A stretch of DNA of 64,000 nt from NCBI GenBank assembly GCA_017562135.1, contig QEYB01000550.1, positions 1-64,000 on the forward strand, written 5' to 3'. Both the position numbers and the translations under genes were made by a program. This document shows, in pieces, positions 1-11,884 of the stretch; positions within the stretch are counted from its first letter, which is position 1; each line of letters starts with the position of its first letter. This DNA comes from Dipylidium caninum. Lineage: Eukaryota; Platyhelminthes; Cestoda; Cyclophyllidea; Dipylidiidae. The notes under the pieces are model-generated. The model saw nothing but the letters and a program-made list of their open reading frames with translations, ran no database searches and had not been told where the DNA came from.

Positions 1-930
1 CCACCATTCATGCGTTCGTTTAAGCGATATCCGACTGTCACAACTTTTCTTTCTCTCTCACGCTTGCATCTCTCCTTACCCATCGTATATGCTAACTGAC
101 GCCAACGAAGTATTCGTTTCGGCGATGCTAGAAAGAATGAGTGCGTACTAAGCCACTTTTTCGACGGTTATCAATATTCAGAGGGATATGAAGTTTCATT
201 GTTCCTCGGTATAAATACACAGTGCACGTGGCTAGAACGGCGCGAGAATTAGTTTATGGTAGTCGTTACATCGTTTCATTGCATCCACATTGGCTAGTCA
301 AGATTATCAGTGAAGCAAGTTAGGATCGTGATATCGGATAGATAAAAACATAGTTCCACGACTCTATCAGTATACGAGGTTACCGTTCATATAAAAAGGG
401 TATGGTAATATATCGTAGGCGACTAGAAGATAATTGTTTGCCCAAAGTTGGATTCGGAGTACTATACACGACATCTATTATGTATTGTTCAAGTTTAGTT
501 ACTCGCCGCAGAGTTTGCGTGTCTGGAGTATGACTAGTATTGGCTGTTACTGTGCGGTTAGGTGGGGTAGGACGGAGTTGTTCTGGCTAGGAGAAGACGC
601 GATTTACTTCTTTCTCAAGGGGCTAGCGACAATATCGCCTGGACTTAAAACCTCCCTTTTAAACTATATTAACTAAAAGCCCCAGAATGATTTTAACTTG
701 CTTTTGTTCGAACGATCACACATATTTAATACCATATTACCTTTTCTTAACGGCTTAAGAGTGTAGTTAAAGCTTGTTTGCTAGTTATCCCTACACGACA
801 AACTCCAGTGGTGCTAATACTATACAGCGAATTTACTCGTCACGACCAGAAATGGCGCTTCCTGTCTGAGATCTTCTGCATTTTCTGATCGTCTAAGCAC
901 ACATGTTAACTGAAGCAATGGTGATATCCC
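1..930. other. No supported gene
   Basis: I see no convincing coding frame, repeat or RNA gene here. The short open frame at 434-676 has no recognisable motif and no splice context. Confidence 0.5.
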
Positions 931-939
931 GGGTACGCC

Positions 940-1275
940 AATGTATTTCTAATCGTGCTCATCCGCTTATCAATACTGAGCTGTTCTCTATCTTCCTCAT
1001 TGAAGGCAAATCCCATGCATTTGCTGTATCTTCTAAACGCCTAACCCTCACTCGTCTATTTGCAAATCGCCTTCATTGGTCGGGCAGCCTTTTGTCCCAG
1101 AGTACTCCTATCCTCACCGACTTTCACGGCCCGCTCATGAACCAAAACGTACTGATTGTAAGCTCTACTTTTCTCTATGCCATCCTCAATCACGGACTCG
1201 TTAATTCGAATCCCCTTACTGTTGATGACGATGCGTTGAATGCCTACAGGTGCCTTGATCTCATCATATGCTTGT
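940..1275 (-). pseudogene. Possible dynein roadblock-type light chain relic
   Basis: Read on the minus strand from about 1,275, an open stretch contains IQRIVINSKGIRINES. This resembles the N-terminal strand-turn of roadblock/LC7 dynein light chains, where a GVxGIIVVNxEGIPI-type segment is followed by a helix. The frame then reaches a TAG near 1,069. Beyond it the resemblance, if real, continues only after a frame change, into an Arg-rich stretch where roadblock proteins have LRxRxxKxE. The family is a roughly 95-residue cytosolic dynein subunit. The match covers a short segment and needs one gap, so identity is uncertain. Opposite-strand frames at 903-1283 show no known motif. Confidence 0.28.
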
Positions 1276-1769
1276 CAGCGTGAACGCGCTGGTTTCCTTA
1301 GTCTACTTCTTAGCGCTTTTACAACGGGACTGTCATCTCAAAAATAGTAATTTGGCGGTGTCTCATGTGCGATGCCACATGCATCCCGCTCTGAGAGCAG
1401 CGCTCTCGGATGTCAACTACTTTCCTCCTGCTCTATCTCGCTCTCGAACCCCTCCCCCAACATCTGCATATTGGATTATATGTTTTTTCGGATGACTTGC
1501 CGACAGCTTCCCGTTCTAGCATCTCGCACCAATGTTTACTTGCCTGTACGACACAAACAATTTTAACACAATATACATTGTTTATTGACTTCATCTTGTC
1601 TCGTGGTAGCTGTTGTTCGGAGCTTCAGATTTTGCCGTGAAGTAGCTGATATGGGGAGTGGATTGTTGTATGGGGTCTGAAATCGAGCAGGAGTGGCTAC
1701 TTCGCAATTGCTAACGAGTATCTCTTTCAAACCACACTTTCTGCTCTCTTCTCCGACTTATCGTTTTAG

Positions 1770-1940
1770 CAATTTCTCGCACCAATCTCCAAACGAGGAC
1801 AGCACCAAGTCGAACAACAGGAGCATGCGCAGCGCTATGCTGATGCGAACGAACGACGTAATGATGAAGACGAAACGGACGTTGCAATAACCTCATTGTC
1901 CACTTCACCTAAAGCACTTCAGGACGTGTGTAGGTCATAG
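1770..1940 (+). CDS. Putative terminal exon of an unidentified gene
   Basis: A pyrimidine-rich acceptor (ACTTATCGTTTTAG) ends at 1,769. The frame that opens right after it runs 56 codons to TAG at 1,938-1,940. The peptide starts QFLAPISKRG and continues with a very hydrophilic segment (EQQEHAQRYADANERRNDED), then ends ...LQDVCRS. The Gln/Glu/Arg/Asp-rich middle suggests a helical or disordered C-terminal tail. No family is recognised. The acceptor plus uninterrupted frame to a stop is the only support; the upstream exon was not found. It could be a chance open frame or part of a relic. Confidence 0.33.
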   Translation, partial: QFLAPISKRGQHQVEQQEHAQRYADANERRNDEDETDVAITSLSTSPKALQDVCRS

Positions 1941-4900
1941 GAATGTGGGACAAGTGGGAGACAGCGATTTTCTTCGTTTTCCATGGACACAATCGAATCC
2001 CATCCGCTCGCCTGCTTCTTCACTCAGGCTATTACGCGCGTCTTGGTAGATGTCCAGCTTCAATGTGCCGACAATTTTGATCGGCCGACGACTGTCGCTG
2101 AGTGTGTAAATTCTAGTCCGACTTCTCTTCTGTCGTTAGGTTTTGAATCGTGGTGAATGCACAGCTCTATAGTTTACGGTCACACCTATTAAATTGCCAG
2201 ATCCTGTCTTGTTTTCAGTGCAGACCAAACGTTAATATGTTGCTTTTGGAAGTGAAAAATTTTTATCTTGCCTTTTTTTTTTATTTTTGCGATATTTTTT
2301 TTCTTTTTAGGGGCCGAAGGAATTTTGGGAGAAAACTATTTTACGCTAAAGAAGTTGCGTTGGTCACTTAAGGACCGTGGAGAAAGCGCAAGGCCTATTG
2401 TTCCCTCCTCCAGCTCATAGGAGAAGTGGGGGAAATTCCCTCATCTTTAGAAATGCCAACTCGTAACCTTTAATTCTATCAATAGGTGGATGGTAGGATA
2501 TAAACGATCAGGACTCATGGTGGACTACTTGGCCGTTAAAAGGGTGAGGTGGTGACGATGAAGGGTTCTCCGGATATGGCTATGATGTTTCAAGGTGGGA
2601 AGACCTTACTATCAAAGCTCCTATCTTCGTCACATCCTCTCCGTCTCCCGCCTCCGCACTCCGCCTCCCGCCTTCCGCTCCGGTCCTTCGCTAGTCTACC
2701 TTCTCCACCCCCCCCCCACCGCAACTCAACTTATCTTTGTTGAACTTCTGTTTGAGTTTTGACCGAGTCGTTTCGATGGTTCTTGATTGAGCTTCGTTTG
2801 ATGCGGTTTTATTATCGAAGTTTTCATGACTCTTAACTCAATAGTGAGCGATTCGCACCGAACTTGTCTCCCTCTCTTTCTACTTCTCTATTCGCGGCGT
2901 AGATAAGGACTATTCACGCTCGAATTGTGCGTCCATCTTTGTCAGACTACATTTCTGGATCGGAGTTTCCAAATCTCACTCGTCTAGGACCGTTCCCACT
3001 GATGCAGATTTAAACGCTGAACGTAACCCCCGAGCGTTGTATGCAGTGCTTCCTCCTCGGCGCCGCACCTGAAGGCGCCCCGCAGCCTCCCTTCGCCCAT
3101 GTATGTTTCTTCCGCCCACTTGTCATGGTCCATGTTCTTGTCGTTTCATCGTTCACGAAGACACCCTTTGAGTTTGGAACTACACCACAATGCCCTCCGA
3201 TGTTTCGTCACATTCGACGTCAACTCAATCGGTGCCCGTCACACAATATTACTTTTGGACCATCTAATCATTCCCGTAACCTCCACTCGGCCGAATTACT
3301 AATGAGCTGCCGTACGTACTATGAGGTTGCATAAAGGCGCACGAAACCGTCTGGTAAAGAAGGTCTCGAGATAGGAGCAAAGTTGCTAGAGTTCTCGCCC
3401 AGATCGAGTCTTCGCGTTCTGACTGGCTCTATCAGAGCAGTATAGGAGCCTAGATCGGCAGAGTGTAATTGACTGACTGGCTTTCACATGCACTGTAGCT
3501 TGTACATACAATGATCGCAGTGAGGTCTATGTGATACCGCTGTGAACAGTTCCAAGGAAATCCAATTCACGAGAGACGGAAGATCTTGTGTGGAAAGGAT
3601 TTGTGTCCCTGCCACGGTTTGCCACTCTCACGAATGCTCCGCGGTAACGACGTTTCGGAGGTGGAGCAACAGCCAATTATGGGAGGATATGCGTCGAGCA
3701 GTTTAGCGCCGAGTTGGCGAAGGTAAAAGAGCGACGAGTAGTCACTTGTAAAAGAGAGTGGAAAAGAATTCGAAATGGGACCTGTAGACACAAGAAAAGT
3801 TTGTGTTCTGTATGCGTTATTACTTTACGCCTCGCACAGAATCAGTATTGTGCGCGCTTGAGTTTATAAAGCATCCTATGCAGTTCCTCAGAAGGTCAAG
3901 AGAGGAAAGTATGCGCCCAGTCGCATTCTGCAATCCGCGTTGTTGCCTATTAATCGCTGTGGAAAAAAGCGTTCCAGCCCCGTCTTGACAATGGCCTCCG
4001 ACGCCTTCGCCGGCTGCCCAAATGTCCGACGAGCGTCGGTCGTCACTACGTTGTCGACAGTCGCAACCGCTGTGACGGGAAAAGTGAAAAGCCCGCGCTG
4101 TGCGGGGACCTCACTCAGTTTAAACAAGTGATGCTTTTTCCCTGTCTTTTGGGGAAGGATCCATTTTAGGTGGGAAGAGAAAATAAATTGAAACTTGCTG
4201 ACGGGCCTGCAGTAGACCGCTCAGAACGTGCAGACACGCGTCGCCCTACGAAGTATTCAAGCCAAGATCTGAGGTCAATGTCCTGATCATCAAATCCCCA
4301 AAGGTTAGGAGGCCGCGGTCGCGATGGCCCGGGGACGGCGTTTCCAAAGCCCCCCTGCGGATCTCGCCACCGCACCATCCTCCATCGGGTCATCCAGAAG
4401 CGGAAGTCTACCTTTCGCTGTGGACAGTAGAGTGACCACCATACGTCTTTCTTCGCTATCCCAGAAAAGGAACTTCCAGAAAGTTCTGCTCGGCGTCACG
4501 AGCGGAGTTTTGTGAAGGCTCTGCCGTGTCTGTAGTCTTTAGCGCGGCTTATTCTTGTGGATGGTCCAGATGAGGCCCCTGAGAGCATTTGAAAGTCCTC
4601 TTCCAGAGGAGCGCAGTCCTTGCTTACTGACAATCCCAGCCTGCATTGGGCGTAAGAGAGTCGGATGGCCGGTGTTGCCTCGGCGGAGCGAGTAGGCGGA
4701 GATAGTGTTTAGTTTGGCGGAGATAGAGGAAATCCTCCCGTGAGATCAGAGGAGTTTCGTCCACTATAATATGTGTCACCTCTACCTGCAACTCCATTCT
4801 TCCCCATATCGTGAAACAGTAACCTTATCAATCTGCCAATTTCATATTTGGACAATCATTTTTTGTAAGCATCCAAAAATTTACAACCCGCCAGCGACCC

Positions 4901-5235
4901 AGTTTTGTCGCAACATTAGACCAGCAGTCTAACCATTCGTCTTCAGGGAAAGTGGAAGAGACCGCCTGTCCGGCACGACGCAGACCTCCTCAGGCCAACC
5001 AATGCTTGACACCGCCTGCTGCAGGTTGGTTCGCATGACCTGAGTCGAGGAAGGGAGGCGACGGACTTCTTTTGGATCACCAGACGACGATCCTTGAGAT
5101 GCAGCGCGCACTCGATTTCACGCGATACTGTGCGAAACAGCCGCACACAATAGTAAAAAAACGGATAGATGGCGAGTCGTTCCTGTTGGCTCTTATCATG
5201 AAACTTCAACGAGAAGAGCGTCTTGCAGCGGTAGC
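1941..5235. other. No supported gene; CT-rich patch
   Basis: No coding region could be supported. A CT/CCG-rich imperfect repeat lies at about 2,636-2,700 (reiterated CTCCCGCCTCCGC-like units), followed by a run of ten C at 2,708-2,717. Open frames at 3.04-3.33 kb and 3.9-4.5 kb overlap on both strands, lack motifs and are treated as chance. Confidence 0.45.
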
Positions 5236-5317
5236 GTATGAACACTATAGACCTGTCGGGCTATGAGATGCAAATGGTAGGGAGGGGCTGGCTAGCCGAG
5301 CCCCCTGCGTTGGTTTC

Positions 5318-5381
5318 TTTTTTTTTTTTTTTTTTGTTTTTCTGCCTTTTTTTTTTTTTTTTTCTTTTTTCTATGTTCAAT

Positions 5382-5413
<32 letters not shown>

Positions 5414-5451
5414 GGGGGGAAGTGGGGGGGGGGGGGGGGGGGGGGGGGGGG
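5318..5451. repeat. Poly-T then poly-G homopolymer cluster
   Basis: T18 (5,318-5,335), T17 (5,347-5,363), G29 (5,384-5,412), G6 and G28 (5,424-5,451) are packed into about 135 bp, separated by a few mixed bases. The long open frames crossing this patch on both strands encode only Phe, Gly or Pro runs and are not genes. The G runs could form quadruplexes if real. Such long adjacent T and G runs are also typical of low-quality consensus or gap-patch sequence. Confidence 0.9.
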
Positions 5452-5934
5452 ATGAATTAGGCCACAACTGGGCCGTGTGGAATTGCATTTTCCTCCGCGA
5501 CCACATCCACCCATCAATGAATTATCTGGGTCTGGAGAGGGTGGTAGAAATAACGTATTGCTACTCCGGGCCGATGAGCAAGGTATGTGAGGACATTTTT
5601 CTGTCCAGATCTTCATGCCTGGGTTCTCATTCCCTGCAGGCTGAGGTGTTTTGTCCGGCCTTTCGTCGGAAATTGAGAGAAAATATTCTTGTACCCACGA
5701 GAGACAAATCGTCACATCTCGTTCGAGGCAGTGAAGGGGCATCACAGAATGGTGAATGTACACTTAATCTCCTCTGGCTAACTCCATACCGGCCTCCTTT
5801 TCACCGGTTCCCCTTCAGCTAGCATGGAGGCGCACAAGCACAGATTTCACTAAGAAAGAACGGAATGGGACAGTGTCGCTTGCGGTGCCTACTTGGTGGA
5901 ATTTTGAGTAAAAACTCGTGGTGCCAGCCTCAAA

Positions 5935-6545
5935 AGTCCCCACACGTCGGTCTGTTTCTTTCGACTGCAGCTGAAGCGTTCAGACTAGCCAGGCTGTCGG
6001 GTTCCGCAGCGTGCAAATCGCTGTGAATAGATTGAAAATTAGTCGTCGCCTTCGAGTAGCCGACCGCTAGCTGTGTGCTCACTGGACTACTGTGATTGAA
6101 TGTCGATTGATGGGTCTTATTCACAGACACGTCGTGAATTGGGGAAGTAGGCGTCACGACGTATCGTGTGTTGATGTCGCACGCACCTCAAGTAAGTCGG
6201 ACCCCAATGGGCTCTACCAGCACAAGCTGTCACCTCGCTCTGGAAGAAGTGGAAGCGTCTCATGCGAAAAGAATGGCTTCTACCGGCGAAAATTCACAGA
6301 GGTTTCACTTGCCTTGTTATCTCCAGGAATTGACTGTGCAGGCGGAGAGGTAATGACGAACAAGGGATGGCTTCATATGCCATTGAAGGCGCCTATGGGC
6401 ATGTCCAAAAATACGCACCGTGAGCATCTGGCCACGTACTGATCCCACAAATCCGAAGTGGCCCCCCCCCCTCCCCAGCCCCCAGTTTCAAGAGAAAGAA
6501 AGAACTGAGTGTTAAAGCCAGAACAACCTTAGAGGTGAAGAGGGA
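5935..6545 (-). repeat. Dispersed family D, copy 1 (possible gene relic)
   Basis: The part at 5,935-6,200 matches 40,375-40,580 and 49,050-49,235. The part at 6,270-6,545 matches 36,690-37,000. Shared landmarks are TTTCTTTCGACTGCAGCTGA-like and GATGGGTCTTATTCACAG-like segments. Read on the minus strand, several copies give the same peptide core (VNKTHQ here, VNETHK at 40 kb, VNKTHQLTSSHS at 49 kb), and the distal half shares F-L-D-[IM]-P...AF-x-GI with the 36 kb copy. This suggests that the minus strand once coded. The present copy is interrupted by stops and a C9 run. No known family is recognised. Confidence 0.55.
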
Positions 6546-6708
6546 ATATTCATTCATTGAGAAAATGTTCCACACTGCTCATTCTTCACGACGACTCCGT
6601 CATTTATCGCTGCACGAAATTTTTTTCGGGCGTACACTTGTACAAAATTATTCACAGTGTAGGTTTCCCTCAACTTGAATCTCTTCATAACTGGAGGTGA
6701 ACAAACCA

Positions 6709-6710
<2 letters not shown>

Positions 6711-6748
<38 letters not shown>
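6711..6748. repeat. A38 homopolymer
   Basis: Thirty-eight consecutive A residues, preceded by ACCAAT. A retroposed poly(A) tail is possible, but no SINE or LINE body is recognisable upstream, and no target duplication was found. It abuts the GC-extreme patch immediately downstream. Confidence 0.9.
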
Positions 6749-6750
<2 letters not shown>

Positions 6751-6778
6751 TTCGGTTGGCTGCCCGTGAGTAGCTGAC

Positions 6779-6892
6779 GGAGGGGAGTGGGGCGGCGGGC
6801 CCGCGGCGGCGGGGGGGGCTGGGGCGGGGCGCCCGCCGGGGGCCGGGCGCGGGCGGGCGGCGCGCGGCGCCGGCTGCCGCGACGAAGAGGCC
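6779..6892. other. GC-extreme patch, about 110 bp
   Basis: An almost pure G+C block (GGCGGGCCCGCGGCGGCG, then GGCGCGCGGCGCCGGC) lies in otherwise balanced sequence and starts about 30 bp after the A38 run. The Pro/Arg/Ala-rich minus-strand open frames across it are composition artefacts. Boundaries are abrupt on both sides. It could be a spurious assembly insert, a contaminant fragment, or a real G-quadruplex/CpG block. Confidence 0.8.
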
Positions 6893-9800
6893 CACACCTT
6901 CGGTGGTAAAATAAACTGCATTTGTTCGGGGATTGTGGTTTGTCTCCTCGTCGCCAAAAACTAACCGTGTGCGTCTATTTTGACTAGCTTTATTTTCAAA
7001 TTATGTCTGTCGCCCCTATGCCAAAGGTCTTCCCTCACAAACTGTCCACTTCGGTGCTGAAGGAAGATATAAAATCACTTTTTTGGTGGCATGTGCTTCT
7101 GTAAACGAATTGGAGTACATTTGCGCGTGTCGAGATTACCGACTGACTTAATGGCGAATGAGATATTTTAACGTTTCACTGTCGAAAAACTTGAGCTTGC
7201 ATGTTAGACTAGGGTAGAGGAAGTGAAATGAAAATAGACAGCCATCATAGAAGAACAAGTGGGAGATTGGAGTGCGTAGAATGTGGATGGACAGATGCTC
7301 AGAGGTTGAATTTAGATAACGCTGAAGTCACTATGTCACATTTCATTCATCTCTTTCCGACAAAGTGCCTCTCGTTCTCTTCCCTCTCCCACCCCCTCTA
7401 CCAATGTTCGTCTTCATTTATACTCCTCTTTCTTAGCATAAACTTAATTCCATGAATCTTGACGCTGCGGCTGCAAAGGCTGTACGTTTTTGTTTTGCGG
7501 TGTAAAGAAACACCATCCAAGGCTTAAGTCGGTTTTCGTAGCCAAGGCCAGTCGGATACGACAGGCTGACAAGGGTTGGTTGCAACCTCCTCAAATGCTA
7601 GGTGGAGAACGTCCTGAGACGGAGTTGAGACGTCAGATCGAAGTTTTATGGAGACTAAGTTAAAGAAGATTTTACTAAACGGTGAGGTCCTAAAGGGGCA
7701 GAGACGATGGGGAGAAGGAGGAAAAGGGCTAAGAGTGGGAACCGAAGGCTGTTCGAGACACGTGGATGGCAGCCGTGAAAGCACAAAAAGTCATTGAAGA
7801 ACTTAGGCAACGTTGTGCTCTACAGTCTGGCTGCACCTCAAATTCTTGGCTAATAGACTTCGGCCTTTTTTGCCATTCGCGCCTCTAAAATTGACGTGGA
7901 ACCACAACTTTGGGTCCGCACTCAGAAGAGGCGTCGGTGGAAGAACCGAGAACTGCGACTTGGATTGATTTTATCACGGAGACCGTCTGCATGAAAGCAA
8001 TCAATGTTGATCTTAAGTTGAATGTCTGTGACAGCGTAATGCGACCCACTGAGTTGGTGCATGTTGGAGGCGGAGCTGGAGGTGGCCTTACCGAGAACCT
8101 GCAACTGGGACGGAGCAGAAATCTCGCCTACGTGGCACTAACGCACGTGATTGGAAAAGAACTTCGTCGAATTTGGCATTAGATTCAGTTGAAGAGCTTC
8201 GTCTTTCGCTGTCGCCAGAAACAGAGTTGCGTTTTGACGTGAAAATCTCCACCTTTCGAGGAAAAACTGAAAAGATATGAATTCTCTGTGCCAAATCGCG
8301 AGACGAGTAATTTACGGCATTGAAAAAATTCTACATTGAAGAACCCATCTCCTCCTCACTCCGTGTGGAGGATAAAGCGACGTAGTTCCAATTTTTAATG
8401 CTATCCGCGTCTAAGCAGTACTTCTCGCATAGCGTGTTTGCATCTCCCACAGTTTCAGGCGAGTAGTAAAACAAAAAAAAATATTTCTAGAATGTGTGGC
8501 TGACTCTCGAAACTGTTGTGTTAGCAGGAGTTGTCCTCTCACACACGCCGCAGCCAACAGTTTAGTTACCGCCACTTCTCATTGCAGTTGAAAATCTGTG
8601 GTGCGCGGTCAACATCAAGGCCGGAGAATCGTCTAGTCAATCCTGCTAAGTAAAATAGAAATCAAAGTTGTCTGAGTCCGTTCAACATGAGCATGAAATT
8701 AAATGTCTGTCCAGTAATTCAAACTTCCATCGGTATTGAATGACTTCTTCTCCCTTCATGATGCCCTACGTGTGTCTTTCGTGGCTCCTCGACGCCAGCG
8801 TTGTGCACTTAGGTAGGTATTCAACAGGTTGGACGGAAACTGTGCAAGTAATGTTAGCGCGTAAATCACTGAAAATTTATTTTAGCACTATAATTGTTCC
8901 ATGATTACTGGTCAAACGGACATTTTTTTCTAGAAAGCGGCATTACATAGTGCATGCCAGGACTTGTGACAAGTGGAGAGAAGATCCAGCCCAGAGGGAG
9001 TGAAAACAGAGTCCACAGCCCACACTGCAGAGCATCATTTCACTTTCTGGGTCACTTTAACTCATTGTCGTCCGAAAAGGTTGCGCGAGTGGCCCTTTGA
9101 GTGGTGGCGAGGAGGTGCATTTCGTGAATCCCGGAGTTTAGTTAATTGATGACAAATAGCATGAAGGTGGGACATGGAAGTAGCGGTGTTGGAGTGAACA
9201 TGAGTGCAACTGAACAAGGAAGTAGAAGTGGAGAGGCTGGAGGAAGGAGGTTATGTTACGCTAATGTTATGTTTTGGGGTGGACATGAATGTGTCTGTGA
9301 CTGATTACAGGATCCTCGCATACTTTGCTACTAATACTACCACTTTCGGGTCGGAAGGCTTCATTCGTTACATAGACGAGTAGTTGTTGGCGTTTGGGTG
9401 AGTACATGCTTTTTTCTGTATTTCGTAAGTGGTTGGAGTTTGTAAGAAATAGCAACGCCACAAAGGTGTCGTCAATTCGGTAGCGCAAATCCTTTGCAGT
9501 TTGAAATAGATCGTGGATTTGTGTAGGATCATAGTGGAGTCAATACTACGAACATGTTCTGCTGGAGACCTTAGACTACTCACCTTCGCTAATGCATGTC
9601 TGAGACTTTTGAAGCGAACGAGTGTTGGTTGTCGACTAGTTCCCAGTAGGTGGACGTTTTGCAAATCTACAGCCTTCTTTTAACTTTGTCTTTTTTGATT
9701 TGATTTAGTTAAACTGACCCTTCCAGTCGAAGCATGGCAGTGGTGCTTGCAGGTTGATTTGGAGGCTTAGTCGTTTGCAATCCGTTATCCTAAAATCCCC

Positions 9801-11884
9801 ATCTCATAGCAGTACGACTAACCTTCGTCTGCATCTCCATCTCTGTCTTCTCATGGAACACCTTGTCGAAAATTTCCTTTTCGAGATGATACATTCTCGT
9901 TGAGGCTATCACATTGGAGACTTTGCAGTGCCGATGTTGGCAATGTTTTTATTATCGTTGAAGAATAGGACGAAGACCACAAAATTGACCGACTGTTCTT
10001 TATCCGACTTGTCTGGTCTGGTCTGATCTGCTCCGGCTTCGGTCTTCTGTGTTTTGTTTCGCTCTGGGAGGACTATTAGAGTAAATTCAATTGCTACTCA
10101 CACTGCTCTTCCCTCCTATTACGTTAATATGAGAGCGAGTGAAAATGAAAGAGCAAATGAAGCGACCAATAGGCACGCCTCATGTTAACCAGTTGAAGGT
10201 CATTTCAATCGATTTTATTGATACGACAATTCATGTTGGAGGTCGGATGGCAGACTGGAATTTGAGCAAATAAGAGGCATGATGACACATATCTCTGTGC
10301 CACCATTTTGAAGACTTGAAATAATAATCTGAATTGACTTAGCCTAATATTTTAAGGATATTGCTTTTGCATTTGTCTATTTCCACTTTTAGTGAGCTCG
10401 GAGCACTTTGTTTGAAGATTTATAATAGCCGGTATTCGGCAGCAGCCTGGGTTTGACGCGACGCCACTGACGGCTGAGTGCTACTTGATGAGAAGGCGGA
10501 GTTAGTTAGTTGCGCAACTAACTCACCAAGACTCCTCCATCGGCCTGGTGACAAGTCACTCCCGGGTGGACACACCGAAAGTCGTGGCTGGCCCACATAT
10601 TACCATTCGTTGAGTTACTAAGTGCGTCTGATTCCCATCCACATTAATTAAATGTCATTAATCCGCATGCACTGCCGACCAGACAAGCGTCCAAAATCCC
10701 CCATTTAGCCTAGAACTCAGTACATAACCCCGTTTCTTCTGCCGAAAAAGTAGAGGAGTCGTTTGCAAAAATATTTAAGTGTCGTAAGTGATGCCACTGA
10801 ATGAGGAGTTAGGAAACTTCGACTAGTCGGAAAGGAAATGAATGGGAAAAGCAGGTGCATGGAAAAGCGAGATCTGCAGGACGAGGAGGCTTTAATGACT
10901 CGAGGTTCTTTTCCCCACCCGAAAAACCGTGTTCCCTTATTCCAACGCGACCCAGCACTTATCCTATCAACATGTAACTTTCTCCCAGCATGAGAGGAGG
11001 CGTGACGAGATTGACAGGATGAAGTGGAAATGTGTGACTGCAGAAATCATGCTGGCGGAGACAACATTCATGACTCTGCCTGACGTGGCCTAATTTTCAC
11101 GCTAGAAAAAGGTAATGTCACACGCCAATGTTCAACCTCACTACGTATTAGTACGAGGAGACACATGCGATGAGGCATGACAGGAGGCATCTCATACCCA
11201 TTATTCACATGCGATGCTATGGGACGGTCGTACGAAGCACACGGTGAGAAGTCATGGCGGATCTTTTCTTGCTCCATGGCTCCCTAAATGACGGTTGTAC
11301 CCAAAGACTCATCGGTTAGTCGTGTAATAAGTGAGAGTCAGCCGTTCTTCCCTCTAGCGTATCACATGTCGCATAATAATGAGGAGGTATTCTCTGAGGA
11401 CGTCATGTTCAACGCCGATAGTCAAGACTACTCGTACACTAAGACACCATTATGAGGATGACGCTTAGGTACAAGGATCCGCCTTTTCACCAAGCCTATC
11501 AGCACCATGGGTTCCACCAATGGCCGGAGACAAGTGGGTCCCGTGCCAATCAACATGAGACAGGATCGAAAACCGCAACAAAATGTGTACGCGAGCTTGT
11601 TTCGACCTCATTCCAAACCAACATAGTCGCAGGTTGGAGGACGTTAACGATTACTTTTAGAAATTACTCTGATGTTGACTTTGTTGAGTCAGGAGTGAAC
11701 ATGAGGGTTCAATCGCACGATCGACTCTTCTAATTAACGAACCGGCCAGCTTCAAACAGCGTTAGTATCGTCATTTCTTGGGCATACTTTATACGCACGT
11801 GAGGCAGCGCCACCACTCGAAATATTTTATCGTCCTCCGATGATCAACACATATCATATGAGGAAAGACAGCAGGTGTATCATG
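6893..11884. other. No supported gene
   Basis: About 5 kb without a convincing coding frame. The only structure noted is a 20-bp perfect palindrome at 10,504-10,523. The frames at 7.5-7.8, 7.9-8.3, 9.3-9.7 and 11.07-11.73 kb have no motifs or splice context. Confidence 0.5.
10490..10540. other. Palindrome with extended hairpin arms
   Basis: AGTTAGTTGCGCAACTAACT at 10,504-10,523 is a perfect 20-bp palindrome. Outside it, GGCGGAGT on the left can pair with ACTCCTCC on the right (7 of 8), with an asymmetric bulge between the two helices. It could form a cruciform or RNA hairpin. No promoter or gene flanks it. Confidence 0.75.

Noticed and set aside
5238..5822. 194-residue plus-strand open frame and its minus-strand counterparts
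   Set aside because: Most of the length is Phe, Gly or Pro from the poly-T/poly-G runs; it has no real coding signal.
6554..6957. Pro/Ala/Arg-rich minus-strand frames
   Set aside because: They arise from the GC-extreme patch and the A38 run.
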